A DNA stretch of 64,000 nt from Chitinophaga filiformis (GCF_900102545.1 NZ_FNBN01000002.1:780264-844263), one strand, 5' to 3'; positions 10,091 through 19,055 are shown, counted from the first letter of the stretch. Translations and numbers: made by a program. Notes: a model not told the origin generated them from the sequence alone.

Positions 10091-12484
10091 TTATTTTTTA
10101 GCAAGCGAGCGTTTCACTTTAGATATCAGGCCATTGGTTGACCGTGTATTATTCGAATAACCATAGCCATAACCGTAGCCATATCCGTAACCATAGCCGT
10201 AGCCATAACCACTACCGATCTTCACATCATTCACAATGATATTGATCTTAGGCAGTTTGCCATTGAGATGCAGATCCCTGGAGAGCAGCAGTTGCTGCTT
10301 GAAGGTGTATCCCTGTCTTACCAGGTACAGTGTTGCATCTGCAAAACGTCCCAGCAGCTGAGCATCCGTCACAAGGCCCACAGGGGCAGTATCTACAATG
10401 ATGTAATCAAAACGTTGTCTCAACTCGCGGAACAAACGCTCTGTAGCAGGCAGCAGCAATAACTCCGCGGGGTTAGGAGGAATAGGACCGGAAGAAACGA
10501 TGTAACAGTTCTCATGGAAACCGGAAGGCCTGATAACTTCCTCTAAACTGGTCTTTCCGATCGCGTAGGTACTGAAGCCTATCTGGTTCACCAATCCTAT
10601 CTGCTCTGAAATCTTCGGTTTACGCAGGTCCATTTCCATCAGCACGACCGACTTACCGGAAAGCGCCAGCACAGAGGCGATGTTGGTTGCCACAAAAGAT
10701 TTTCCCTCGCCACTCATACTGGAGGTAAGCAGGATAACCTGTCCCTTGTCGCCCAGCACAAACTGCAGATTCGTCCTGATAGCGCGGAACTGCTCTACCA
10801 CCGGCGCAACAGAACCTTTGCTTACCACTACGAGTTCTTTATGATCTGAGTGTCCTACCTCAGCCAGGATAGGCACAGGGGTATTGTTGACAATATCTTC
10901 CCGGCTTCCCACCCTGCGGTTGAAGAGCTCTTTCAGGTATAAACCGATGGAAGGGATAGCCACGCCTGCCAGCAGGGCAAACAGGTAGATCATGGGCTTC
11001 TTGGGAGCAAATGGTGCAGCATCGCTCTTAGCCGGATCGATGATCCTTGCTATAGCCAGGTTGGATGACTTCGAAATGGCTGATTCCTCCCTTTTCTTCA
11101 GCAGGAACAGGTATAACTCCTGTTTTACGGCCTGCTGCCTTGAAAAGTCCAGGAACACCCTTTCCTTGCCCGGCACCTGTTTAATCTGGCTATTGATGCC
11201 TCCCATACGATTTTTCAGCTGGTTGATGCTGATTATGATACCGCTTTTCAGGGAAGCGATATTAGCGCTCAGATCCGCCCTCAGGGAAACCAGTTGCTCA
11301 TCTAAATTCTTTATAAAAGGATTGGATTCAGTGGTGGTCATCAGGCTACGCTGCCTGTCCAGCTGTAATCCGTTATATTTCTCCACAATAGCCAGGAAGG
11401 TAGGATCCTGCACTACCAGTGCAGAGGGTACAATGCGTTTACTGTTGTTCTGGTCTTTGATATACTGTTCAATAGACTCTACGATGCTCAGTCTAACTTC
11501 CTGTTCCGTGAGTTGTTTGGTAAGGTCTTCCGTACCGGATACCAGTACTTTGGCCTGTTCCTGCAGATCTGCCAGGTCGTTCTCCTGTTTGAACTGCTGG
11601 ATCTGTTTTTCGACGCCCGACAGTTCACTGCTCACCAGTACCAGGCGGTTGTCTACGAACGCGATGGTGCTGTCCACTATCCTGTTCTTATCTTCCACGC
11701 TGGCCTGCAGGTATTTTTCGATCAGCTTGTTAAGGATGATCTCTCCCTTTCTGGGTATGGTAGCCTCTATACCGAGGTTGATCACGCTTACCTGTTTATT
11801 GGGTATTTCCACGTTGATCTTCTGCTGGAAGGCGGCTACCGCATTATCAAATGAAGTAACGTTGATGATATATTCCTCATCCACGAGCTCGACCTGCCTG
11901 TTCCGGGAGATGCATAACACCCCTTCGGGGAGGGTCATCGTATCGCCCCAGCTCATTGTCTTTTCACTGTCTTTGGTCCTGAATATGAACCTCTTTTCAT
12001 CGATCGGTTTGAGGGTATATTTTACATTCTTGAGGGTATCTTTCAGGAATACCCAGTTAGCGGTAAAAGGTACATCAATCACTTCCGCTTTTTTAAAACG
12101 GCCTTCTACCACATAGGTAACATTCAGTTTCAGATCCCTTACTACCTTTTCAATGATAGATCTCGATTTGAGGATCTCCACTTCATTGTCGACATTACTT
12201 TTGGTGCTGAACAGTTCGAGCTGATCCAGTATTTCCTGCCCCTGGATATCGCCCCCTTTCTTGTCGTCTTTCACCAGGATCTTTGCATTGATGTTATACC
12301 TGGGAGTTGCGTATCTCAGGTATGCCCATGCCAATGTACCGGTCAGTAACAGGCATACTACAAACCAATACCACTTGTTGCGGAGCTTTTCTAAAATGTT
12401 TTGTACATCCAGCGTGTTGTCTGGTAAAAGCTCTGCTTCTATCTTGTTATTTACAGCACCGTTAATGTGATTCCTACCACTCAT
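10091..12484 (-). CDS. Polysaccharide co-polymerase with bacterial tyrosine-kinase domain (Wzc-like)
   Basis: Inner-membrane regulator of chain length and export. Order: N-terminal membrane helix ([21 protein letters not shown], residues about 37-57), Wzz-type periplasmic domain with long coiled coil, second helix near residue 510, then a BY-kinase with Walker A ([12 protein letters not shown], about 585-597), Walker A' ([12 protein letters not shown]) and Walker B ([16 protein letters not shown]). The C-terminal tail is nine consecutive Gly-Tyr pairs, the presumed autophosphorylation cluster, followed by a basic end. No cognate Wzb phosphatase gene is in the window. It lies 7 bases... downstream of the Wza-like gene (ten-base gap), matching Wza-Wzc order in other systems. 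Confidence 0.93.
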   Translation of the reverse strand: MSGRNHINGAVNNKIEAELLPDNTLDVQNILEKLRNKWYWFVVCLLLTGTLAWAYLRYATPRYNINAKILVKDDKKGGDIQGQEILDQLELFSTKSNVDNEVEILKSRSIIEKVVRDLKLNVTYVVEGRFKKAEVIDVPFTANWVFLKDTLKNVKYTLKPIDEKRFIFRTKDSEKTMSWGDTMTLPEGVLCISRNRQVELVDEEYIINVTSFDNAVAAFQQKINVEIPNKQVSVINLGIEATIPRKGEIILNKLIEKYLQASVEDKNRIVDSTIAFVDNRLVLVSSELSGVEKQIQQFKQENDLADLQEQAKVLVSGTEDLTKQLTEQEVRLSIVESIEQYIKDQNNSKRIVPSALVVQDPTFLAIVEKYNGLQLDRQRSLMTTTESNPFIKNLDEQLVSLRADLSANIASLKSGIIISINQLKNRMGGINSQIKQVPGKERVFLDFSRQQAVKQELYLFLLKKREESAISKSSNLAIARIIDPAKSDAAPFAPKKPMIYLFALLAGVAIPSIGLYLKELFNRRVGSREDIVNNTPVPILAEVGHSDHKELVVVSKGSVAPVVEQFRAIRTNLQFVLGDKGQVILLTSSMSGEGKSFVATNIASVLALSGKSVVLMEMDLRKPKISEQIGLVNQIGFSTYAIGKTSLEEVIRPSGFHENCYIVSSGPIPPNPAELLLLPATERLFRELRQRFDYIIVDTAPVGLVTDAQLLGRFADATLYLVRQGYTFKQQLLLSRDLHLNGKLPKINIIVNDVKIGSGYGYGYGYGYGYGYGYGYSNNTRSTNGLISKVKRSLAKK

Positions 12485-12493
12485 ATTATGGGA

Positions 12494-13348
12494 TTATAAT
12501 TTAATTCTGGTTGCAAGTACAACTAAAAGAGATAACAGAGACACCGCGATTGTGAAATTCCTTGTTCTTGCAACATCTGTTGACGCAATCTTCGCTTTGT
12601 TAGGCTCTACGTATACCACATCTCCCTGACGTAAATAGAAATAGGGGGAAGTGAACATTTTGCTATCGTTGATATTAAACCGTACAAACTCTTTCTTATT
12701 CCCTGCATCTCTTATCAGCAGGATATTCTCTCTCCTTCCGTAGATGGTAAGATCGCCCGCCATACCAAGCGCATCGAGTATGGATACTTTTTCATTGGGC
12801 ATGATATAAGAGGCCGGTTTTGTTACCTCACCCAGTACGGTAATCTTAAAATTGACGAACCGGACATTTACGACAGGATCTTTATAGTACTCTGCAGCTT
12901 TGGTCCTGACTTCGTCACGTACGGCGTCAGTAGTTTTACCTTTTACGAACACCTTCCCGATCAGTGGCAGCATGACATATCCGTCTTTGTCTACCAGGTA
13001 GCCACTGATAGACGCACCACCACCAGGAGATGCTGGTGTACTGCCTGCACCCAACGGGTTCCCGTTTACCGGCCAGGTAGCTGTATTCTGCTGATTCAGC
13101 AGCGCTGTTGCGGAAGGATCGAGTGTTTGTATGCTTACCTGCAAAATATCATCGGGCTGGATAGTTGGCGTATAAAAGGTAGCCTGATCAATGGCTGTCT
13201 TTCTTACTGAATCGGGAATATCCTTGAAATAACCAATGTTCTTCGGTGTAGAGCAAGATGTAAAATATAGAGACATTACTCCTGCCATGAGCAAAAGCAG
13301 GTAAACTCCAGGTTTTGTAGTGCGACTCCCGCGGTTAATAATCGTCAT
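12494..13348 (-). CDS. Outer-membrane polysaccharide export lipoprotein (Wza-like, SLBB)
   Basis: Signal peptide with lipobox: a hydrophobic run YLLLLMAGVMSLYFTSC with the likely lipidated Cys at residue 32, then PTIQPDDILQVSIQTLDP, the polysaccharide-export (PES) domain start, and an SLBB domain around ITVLGEVTKPASYIMPNEKVSILDALGMAGD. A C-terminal helix FTIAVSLLSLLVVLATRI probably spans the outer membrane, as in Wza. It forms the exit pore partnered with the Wzc-like protein encoded next. Compared with E. coli Wza (about 380 residues) it is shorter, normal for Bacteroidota versions. Confidence 0.92.
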   Translation of the reverse strand: MTIINRGSRTTKPGVYLLLLMAGVMSLYFTSCSTPKNIGYFKDIPDSVRKTAIDQATFYTPTIQPDDILQVSIQTLDPSATALLNQQNTATWPVNGNPLGAGSTPASPGGGASISGYLVDKDGYVMLPLIGKVFVKGKTTDAVRDEVRTKAAEYYKDPVVNVRFVNFKITVLGEVTKPASYIMPNEKVSILDALGMAGDLTIYGRRENILLIRDAGNKKEFVRFNINDSKMFTSPYFYLRQGDVVYVEPNKAKIASTDVARTRNFTIAVSLLSLLVVLATRIKL

Positions 13349-13425
13349 TATAAAATTAACTGTTTAAAAAAGGTCTACTACCGGCATACCATTAGATATG
13401 CGGATAATCATGTATTGATTGTTTA

Positions 13426-15357
13426 TTATAGTTTTATTTTGTCCTTGTCCAGTTGTTCGTATGCAGAATTTTTACTGATAAATTCCGGTACCAGTTGCTT
13501 CATGAGAACTACTGTGGGGGTGATGTAATGCTTCTGGGCAGAAGCGATCAGTTTTTCGATGTGCTCATTCATCTCAACAAAATCATATTCACGAACGCGG
13601 GCTATCATGATTTTCTCATGATAGGTACTGAGTGTATTTTCTGCATTGTTCAACAGTTCTTCATACAGCTTTTCCCCCGGACGTAATCCAGTAAACACTA
13701 CCTGCACATCTTTACCGGGCTCTCTTCCACTCATGCGGATCATCTTATTGGCCAGATCAGCTATTTTCACCGGTTGTCCCATATCAAATACAAATATCTC
13801 GCCACCCTGTCCCATAGCACCTGCTTCCAGCACCAGCTGACAGGCTTCGGGGATGGTCATGAAATAACGGGTGATTTCAGGATGTGTAACAGTAAGCGGT
13901 CCTCCTTTTTCAAGCTGCTGTTTAAATCGGGGTATAACGGATCCGTTAGATCCTAATACGTTGCCGAACCTCGTAGTGATAAACCGTGTTGGCGGCATAC
14001 CATATACGGGGCCTGACTTTTTATATTGACGGTTAACATGGTTATTGTAGGACTGTATAAATATCTCGGCTATTCTTTTGGAAGCGCCCATGATATTGGT
14101 TGGGTTTACGGCTTTATCTGTAGAGACCATCACAAATTTCTCTGCGCCAAATTCCACTGCCAGTTCCGCCAGCATCTTTGTACCCATTACGTTGTTCAAC
14201 ACGGCTACAGACGGATTCTTTTCCATCATGGGCACATGTTTATAAGCAGCTGCATGATACACCATGGAAGGCTCATATACCTCAAATAACTGCTGCATAC
14301 GAACGCGGTCACAGATATTTGCGATGTAAGGCACTACGGGTATGCCTGGCGCCAGCTCTCCTATTTCCAGCTCCAGTTCATGTAAAGGCGATTCTGCTTT
14401 ATCGCACATCACAAGTACGGCAGGTTCCAGTTTCACTAACTGTCTTACGAGTTCACTCCCGATAGAACCAGCTGCGCCTGTAACGAGGATTGCTTTCCCT
14501 TTTGCTTCACGGCTAACCTGTTCATTATTGATGCTGATAACAGATCTGTCGAGCAGGTCTTCAATCCGGATGTCCTGCAGTTTGGCAGGGCTCCATTCGG
14601 CATTGATCCACTTATTAACGGGCAACACTTTCTGTACTTTTATGTTTAAAGCAATGCAATTATCGACAAGGTCATTGAGTACCTGCGCATCGGGTGCTTC
14701 TTCAGCAACGATGAGCAATTTTACCTTCTCCTGTCTCATCAGCCTTTCGAGTGTGCTTCTGGAGGTGCCGAAAATGGGCAATCCATCTAATCGTTTGCCC
14801 GCACGGGTGAGTTTATCATCCAGGAAGCCCGTGATGCGGATATTTCCTGTCTGATCTTCGCTGATGGCCTTGCGCACCATTAGTCCGGAGTGACCTGCAT
14901 TATATATAACAGCCTTCGTTTTATTGATGATACCATACCTGCTGTAATAGTGGAAAGCCCATTTTACAAAGAGCCTGTAAGACAACAGAAAGAAGGTATT
15001 GATGAAGAAATTAATAGTGATAACGGATAAAGGGATCATGTTCTCCGCCGTGTATGTAAAGGCAGCAACATTTATATAGTAATAGATAACAGCACTGACA
15101 AGGCTCACACATGAAATGCGTCCTATATCAGCCATACTCGTATACCTCACAATGCCTGTGTAAGTACGAAACAATAACGACAATAATAAATTCACACTCA
15201 CAACAACCAATACAATATCCTGCATGGGGTATCGACCAAAGTCTTCGAGGTTAAAGTTAAGCCTGAGTAAAAAAGACAAGCTCATTGCAACAATCGAACA
15301 CCCGAGGTCTAATAACAAAATCAGCCAGGATGGGGTAATCCATGATCTCTTAGTCAT
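13426..15357 (-). CDS. Membrane-anchored nucleoside-diphosphate-sugar 4,6-dehydratase/epimerase (CapD/WbpM/PglF-like)
   Basis: First gene of the exopolysaccharide operon. About four N-terminal membrane helices (to residue about 130), a CoA-binding-like Rossmann domain (KAVIYNAGHSGLMVRKAI), then an SDR domain with VTGAAGSIGSELVRQ (about 290-305), VSTDKAVNPTNIMGASKR (about 410-426) and TRFGNVLGSNGSVIPRF. Met replaces the usual catalytic Tyr ahead of ASK, as in the WbpM/FlaA1 inverting dehydratases, which act on UDP-GlcNAc to give 6-deoxy-4-keto sugars. The 643-residue length is usual. Product sugar is not determined. Start ATG at 15357 follows an 830-base non-coding leader. Confidence 0.92.
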   Translation of the reverse strand: MTKRSWITPSWLILLLDLGCSIVAMSLSFLLRLNFNLEDFGRYPMQDIVLVVVSVNLLLSLLFRTYTGIVRYTSMADIGRISCVSLVSAVIYYYINVAAFTYTAENMIPLSVITINFFINTFFLLSYRLFVKWAFHYYSRYGIINKTKAVIYNAGHSGLMVRKAISEDQTGNIRITGFLDDKLTRAGKRLDGLPIFGTSRSTLERLMRQEKVKLLIVAEEAPDAQVLNDLVDNCIALNIKVQKVLPVNKWINAEWSPAKLQDIRIEDLLDRSVISINNEQVSREAKGKAILVTGAAGSIGSELVRQLVKLEPAVLVMCDKAESPLHELELEIGELAPGIPVVPYIANICDRVRMQQLFEVYEPSMVYHAAAYKHVPMMEKNPSVAVLNNVMGTKMLAELAVEFGAEKFVMVSTDKAVNPTNIMGASKRIAEIFIQSYNNHVNRQYKKSGPVYGMPPTRFITTRFGNVLGSNGSVIPRFKQQLEKGGPLTVTHPEITRYFMTIPEACQLVLEAGAMGQGGEIFVFDMGQPVKIADLANKMIRMSGREPGKDVQVVFTGLRPGEKLYEELLNNAENTLSTYHEKIMIARVREYDFVEMNEHIEKLIASAQKHYITPTVVLMKQLVPEFISKNSAYEQLDKDKIKL

Positions 15358-15758
15358 CGGTTTAATTAGATAAGGTTAAAACTGTATCAGTACTTTTTTT
15401 TCAATAACTCGGAATCTCTTACAAACAGTTTGTGTAACAGTGTTTTAAGTTCTAACCTGTGTGCAAAATAAATACATAATGTTAAATTTTGTCCAGTTAA
15501 TAGATGAGTTTAACCACATGTTTTTATCACTAATATTTCTATTCTATAATATTAGAAACACATTAATTCATACAATTCTTCCATACTATTTACAGCCGGG
15601 CTTTTATTCATATAGCGGTCTTTCAATTAATCGGAAGTAACAAATATGCCTATTTTAATATTGCGTATTTCTACGTACCATTAAACGGCCAGTATCAACG
15701 AATCACATATATCCAACACACACGGCATATCGGGGCGACGCATGCCACCCGAACATAG

Positions 15759-15776
15759 GTTCTTAGTATTAAGAAC
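15759..15776. promoter_or_regulatory. Perfect 7-4-7 inverted repeat, candidate operator
   Basis: GTTCTTA-GTAT-TAAGAAC. It lies about 400 bases upstream of the first exopolysaccharide gene within the non-coding leader. A symmetric site of this size fits a dimeric regulator; it is too AT-rich and lacks a T-run to be a good terminator. Role is inference. Confidence 0.35.
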
Positions 15777-16108
15777 ATGGTATTAACACGAGCAATGAGT
15801 TCTCCATGGCATGCAAGTTAAGTTGACTAATTGGTTATGACTTTGTACTCTAAAGGTGTTGCCAGCAGACCTTAAAGTAATGCTTGCTATTCAAGTTATT
15901 CGGTGAGTCAGTTGAAACAAACACTATACCAAAAAGCAGCAATGCCAAATTCTTTATCAAGACCACGTTTGATAACAACTATTGACGAGCGTTTGTTTTG
16001 AAATTTTAAAAGGGATTAGCTCATCCGTTGTCTTTAAACAGAAGGGATTAACGAATATAGAAATAAACAAATTCAAAATATTGCTTGTATAAACACCAGG
16101 GGCTATCT

Positions 16109-16144
16109 GAAAAAAAAATTACCCGGAGCGTTTAAGCACCGGGT
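16109..16144 (-). terminator. Intrinsic terminator of the zinc-ribbon-like gene
   Basis: On the minus strand the six-base stem ACCCGG (complement of 16139-16144) pairs with CCGGGT (complement of 16121-16126), with an inner GC pair, and is followed directly by AATTTTTTTT. This is a textbook Rho-independent terminator 45 bases after the stop at 16189. Confidence 0.8.
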
Positions 16145-16188
16145 AAAGTTTACTACAAAAAAATATATGTCTTAACGTTATTCCACAG

Positions 16189-16461
16189 TTAGTGTGCCGG
16201 TATAGCCACAGGTTTTGGCCTGATAGCTGTTAAAGCGTCTTCTGTGATCACCTGTTTTTTCTGCGGTTTATGCCATACATAACTTTTCTTCAGACAGGAA
16301 TAGCAGATATATCTGCGGATAGGGAATACACCTAACACATATTTAACAAAGAAACCACGGGGGACCCTGTCTTCAAGAACACCGTGTTTACATTTAGGGC
16401 AATCATGCAATTCGATACGCTCCACGTTGGAAGATGAGCCCTGCAACAAAATGTAACTCAT
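16189..16461 (-). CDS. Small zinc-ribbon-like protein of unknown function
   Basis: A 90-residue protein with two CxxC knuckles, DCPKC near residue 20 and CYSC near residue 53, spaced as in zinc ribbons, separated by a short basic hydrophobic stretch (GFFVKYVLGVFPIRRYIC). The C-terminus is Pro/Ala/Lys rich. I do not recognise a named family; similar short zinc-ribbon proteins are common in Bacteroidota. It is a single-gene unit closed by its own terminator and faces away from the GntR gene. Confidence 0.7.
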   Translation of the reverse strand: MSYILLQGSSSNVERIELHDCPKCKHGVLEDRVPRGFFVKYVLGVFPIRRYICYSCLKKSYVWHKPQKKQVITEDALTAIRPKPVAIPAH

Positions 16462-16764
16462 AGGTAATTAATTAGTCTGATAAGGGATGGTAGTTTGTTC
16501 ACGAACTACTTTACAAAAGTACAAATAATATTATTATTGCATTAATTTAATTTTTACTTTGAGAAGTACTTTATATTCATAAAGTTGAGAATCAGTTGCT
16601 GCTGTCAATCATTTCAACGGAAAGGAATTATCTGATTAGGAGTCCTGCTTAAGGTTCTTTTTTAAAGAAATGATTATAAATACTTTAATAAACGGTTTAT
16701 CGAAAACCGGGCCTCTATCATGATATGGGGGCACCGGCAATGTTTTTCCCCGGATCCTTTTGCT

Positions 16765-16998
16765 TCATAAAGAGGCTTTTTGCCCGGATTTACTTATAAA
16801 AGTAATATTCCTCCACCTGCCGTTTTTCGCCGCTGTTTGCTTTTTTGCCGGCGTCAATTTCCTCTTCTTCCGGCAGACAATCGTATTACCGTTCCGTTGT
16901 CTGAAGGTGATATTTCCGATACTGCCACACGCTCCTTCAAATATCAGGCTGGACAGAGGCTTGTCTTTCAGTTTTAAGTCAGACGTGTTTATTAACAT
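16765..16998 (-). pseudogene. N-terminal fragment of a small Bacteroidota protein family (77 codons)
   Basis: The frame reads GACGSIGNITFRQRNGNTIV followed by a lysine-rich PAKKQTAAKNGRW segment. The pattern G-x2-G-x4-(F/Y)-x2-RNG-x2-I-x(n)-P-x2-KQ matches the fragment at 18708 and the N-terminus of a small family that I know from Bacteroidota genomes but cannot name with certainty (possibly the DUF6266 type). The usual C-terminal half (F-x-A-x2-YAK...) is missing, so I call it a remnant. It could instead be a short functional gene. Confidence 0.35.
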
Positions 16999-17020
16999 GC
17001 TATTGCTGATTTGGTGTTAG

Positions 17021-17054
17021 AAACAGCGTCCCGGCCGAAACCGGGACGCTGTTT
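17021..17054. other. 14-bp perfect hairpin upstream of the GntR gene
   Basis: AAACAGCGTCCCGG, six-base loop CCGAAA, then the exact complement. It ends 60 bases before the GntR start. The only T-run is the TTT at the stem end, so it may be a weak terminator, an RNA structure in the leader, or a remnant of a mobile repeat. Confidence 0.5.
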
Positions 17055-17114
17055 CAATGATGGCATATGTAAAGTCAAATCCAATAATTCCGATTTCTTT
17101 GCTATTTTACCGTA

Positions 17115-18131
17115 ATGAAAGGCTTGCAAATAGATACCAGCAGCAAAATTCCCGTTTATATGCAGATCGCAGATTCCATCATGGCGGCAGTCCGCGATGG
17201 CATTCTGACCCGCGATCAACAGATCCCTTCTATCAATGAACTGAGTGAACAGTATTTGCTTTCGCGTGGCACAGTCGAGAAGGCGTATAAAGAACTGCGG
17301 GATAAAAAGGTCATTATCTCAGTAAAAGGTAAAGGATACTTTATCAACCGGACAGATGTAGTCATTCCCCTTCGCATACTATTAATCTTCAACAAGATCA
17401 GTAATTATAAAAAGCAGGTTTACAATTCCTTTGTAAAAGCATTAGGAGATAATGTATTTGTAGATCTTCATATCCACCATCATAGTGTTCCGCTGTTCGA
17501 AAATCTTATCAATAATCATCTGGGAGATTATGATTACTACGTGATCATGCCACACTTTTACGAACAACCGGGGAAAGTGTTGGAGATATTACGAAAGATA
17601 CCTTCGGAACAATTAATCCTGCTGGATAAAGACCTGCAGGAACTAACAGGCAACTATGGTACAGTATATCAGAATTTTGAGAAGGATATCTACGAGGCAT
17701 TGCATGAAGCACTTCCAGTGTTGAAGAAGTATGATAGTCTTGTCTTTGTAAATCCGGGAATTACGCCTTACCCTATGGAGATCGAAAAAGGGTTCCGGTA
17801 TTTTTGTCGTATGCAGGATTTTAATTTCTCGGTTATTGAAGGCATAGAAATGTATACGCCAGTCAGTAAAGGTCAGGCATACATTATTATTGAGGAAACA
17901 GATCTGGTGAATCTTGTAAAGATCTGCAGGAATGAGCAGCTTACTATCGGAAAAGATGTAGGCATTGTATCGTATAATGAAACATTGTTAAAAGAAATTC
18001 TGCTCGATGGTATAACAGTCATCTCTACAGATCATGAGCAGATGGGCGCCGCAGCTGCAAGAATGATTACAGATAAGAAACAGGAGCGGATAAAAAATCC
18101 ATTTAAATTGATCTTAAGAAATTCTTTGTAA
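17115..18131 (+). CDS. GntR-family transcriptional regulator with LacI-type ligand-binding domain
   Basis: Residues 10-75 form the GntR winged helix: IPVYMQIADSIMAAVRDGIL, QIPSINELSEQYLLSRGTVEKAYKEL, then the wing KGKGYFI. The rest (about 80-338) resembles the periplasmic-binding-protein fold used as a sugar sensor, a combination common in Bacteroidota GntR proteins that control sugar use. The start MKGLQIDTSSKIPVY is well placed. There is no adjacent sugar operon; instead it is flanked on both sides by fragments of a small protein family, so its target is not evident. Confidence 0.88.
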   Translation: MKGLQIDTSSKIPVYMQIADSIMAAVRDGILTRDQQIPSINELSEQYLLSRGTVEKAYKELRDKKVIISVKGKGYFINRTDVVIPLRILLIFNKISNYKKQVYNSFVKALGDNVFVDLHIHHHSVPLFENLINNHLGDYDYYVIMPHFYEQPGKVLEILRKIPSEQLILLDKDLQELTGNYGTVYQNFEKDIYEALHEALPVLKKYDSLVFVNPGITPYPMEIEKGFRYFCRMQDFNFSVIEGIEMYTPVSKGQAYIIIEETDLVNLVKICRNEQLTIGKDVGIVSYNETLLKEILLDGITVISTDHEQMGAAAARMITDKKQERIKNPFKLILRNSL

Positions 18132-18153
18132 TGCATTTCTAATGACGCTCCAT

Positions 18154-18327
18154 CTAATCTTTAATAGCCGAATGATGAACACTCTTGCCTTTTCTTACCT
18201 TGTAATTTGCTTTCTTTAATGGCTCCGCGATAATACTCTTCGCATACTCAACCGCATCAGCGAATCTATTATCAGACTCCAATTGAGAATCAGATGGAAC
18301 CATCTTGCTCTCTTTGCTGCCACATAT
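18154..18327 (-). pseudogene. C-terminal fragment of the same small protein family
   Basis: Reading down from 18327 the frame gives SQLESDNRFADAVEYAKSII, then a PLKKANYKVRKGKSVHHSAIKD ending at TAG (18154). The R-F-x-x-A-x-x-YAK-x-I-x-x-P-x-KK-x-x-Y-K pattern is the conserved C-terminal half of the small Bacteroidota family whose N-terminal half appears at 16765-16998 and 18708-18905. A TGA lies just upstream in frame (18328-18330) and the N-terminal half is absent, so this is a remnant. An ATG at 18303 could allow a 49-residue peptide. Confidence 0.5.
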
Positions 18328-18498
18328 TCAGAACACCCTGTTTAGCGCTAACTAAGATCCTCTAACCGGGAAATTTTATATTTCCCCCCCTCGCATCATA
18401 TTCCTCAACCGAATGGTTTGAATTCGGAACTACCAGGCACATCAAAATGATAGACTACACGAGATAAATAATCTTTCTGCAGCGTTCTGATAGCTATC

Positions 18499-18542
18499 TG
18501 TCGGCCTACTGTCGGTTTACTATCGGCCTGAAGTCGGCTTAC
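18499..18542 (+). repeat. Four tandem 11-bp repeats (consensus TGTCGGCCTAC)
   Basis: TGTCGGCCTAC, TGTCGGTTTAC, TATCGGCCTGA, AGTCGGCTTAC lie back to back with an exact 11-base period. The invariant core is TCGG. One turn of B-DNA per unit would place the cores on one helical face, so a protein-binding array is possible. I recall similar runs in other Chitinophaga intergenic regions, but cannot check. Confidence 0.7.
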
Positions 18543-18560
18543 CATTAGAAGGCTAAAATG

Positions 18561-18620
18561 ATATCAAGGGGTTATTTAAAGGGTACCTATATATCAATGG
18601 GATATTGAAGTGACCTCTAA
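18561..18620 (+). repeat. Two imperfect tandem 30-bp repeats
   Basis: Units 18561-18590 and 18591-18620 both begin ATATCAA, carry GGG at the same place and agree at about 20 of 30 positions. They immediately follow the 11-bp array and precede the small-family fragment at 18708. Confidence 0.5.
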
Positions 18621-18707
18621 ATACTATTGTGATGTCGATAAGTATTATTATTGGTATCTTAGTCGGGTAAGACAAGTAAGCTATTTATAACCTCAAAAAA
18701 CCTTTTT

Positions 18708-18905
18708 ATGGCCATTGTTAAAGACAATATTCTCATGCAGCTTGTACGGGGCACTCTCGGCAAACATTACATCATCTATGAACGGAATGGGCAGATCATT
18801 ATGGCGGTGAAACGCGGCCCTTCCAGGAAAAAGCCTACACAAAAACAGGGAACTCTATCTGCAATTCCTGCATATTCTTCAATTTGCCAGCACAGATTAT
18901 TTTGA
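18708..18905 (+). pseudogene. N-terminal fragment of the small family, probably frameshifted
   Basis: The frame opens MAIVKDNILMQLVRGTLGKH, continues YIIYERNGQIIMAV and PSRKKPTQKQ, and then loses family character. After about base 18842 another frame reads NRELYLQFLHILQFASTDYF, which looks more like the expected R-x2-(F/Y)-x3-L-x2-A continuation. This suggests a frameshift in the A-rich stretch near 18838-18846. Treat as a decayed gene; a short functional protein is possible. It lies 88 bases after the 30-bp repeats. Confidence 0.4.
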
Positions 18906-19055
18906 CATGAATGCTCCCACTTCAAAAGTAGGCAGGCGTAGCTGTGTCTTTCCTGTTGATTGCTGGTTGGTATATTAAGACTCCCTCCTATCTCCCCAAA
19001 CTTTCCAAGATTCAAAAAAATACATGCTGTCACCATCTGCAACCGATTATTTGCA

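Larger units (their letters stand above)
15358..16188. other. 830-base non-coding leader upstream of the exopolysaccharide operon
   Basis: AT-rich stretch with no convincing reading frame on either strand. It holds a perfect 18-base inverted repeat (15759-15776), a pair of AGGGATTA direct repeats 32 bases apart (16011-16018 and 16043-16050), and at its right end the terminator of the small zinc-ribbon gene. The operon promoter must lie here, but I see no clear TTTG/TAnnTTTG pair in the minus orientation; the closest is TTATTTTG (complement of 15463-15470). The length suggests complex regulation or an untranslated leader. Confidence 0.5.
16462..17114. other. Intergenic stretch between zinc-ribbon gene and GntR gene
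   Basis: AT-rich. The left 300 bases hold no recognisable feature. The right part contains a small minus-strand frame (16765-16998) that resembles a fragmented protein family, and a long perfect hairpin (17021-17054) ahead of the GntR gene. Confidence 0.4.
18132..18707. other. Intergenic stretch with a gene remnant and two tandem repeats
   Basis: Contains a minus-strand C-terminal fragment of the same small family seen at 16765 and 18708, a GGGAAAT/ATTTCCC hairpin (18368-18386), four 11-bp repeats (18499-18542) and two 30-bp repeats (18561-18620). No other coding potential was seen. Confidence 0.5.

Noticed and set aside
10992..12116. 374-codon open frame on the plus strand
   Set aside because: It is antisense to the Wzc-like autokinase, and its translation is serine/leucine/arginine-rich without family features.
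15358..16188. Riboswitch or small RNA in the exopolysaccharide leader
   Set aside because: I looked for a compact conserved structure and found only one palindrome and short direct repeats; nothing supports a known riboswitch class.
16760..17020. 86-codon plus-strand frame rich in Phe and Leu
   Set aside because: It is the complement of the better-supported small-family fragment at 16765-16998.
18368..18386. GGGAAAT/ATTTCCC hairpin as terminator of the GntR gene
   Set aside because: It is 237 bases from the stop, AT-rich, and followed by a C-run and not a T-run; kept only as a minor structure.
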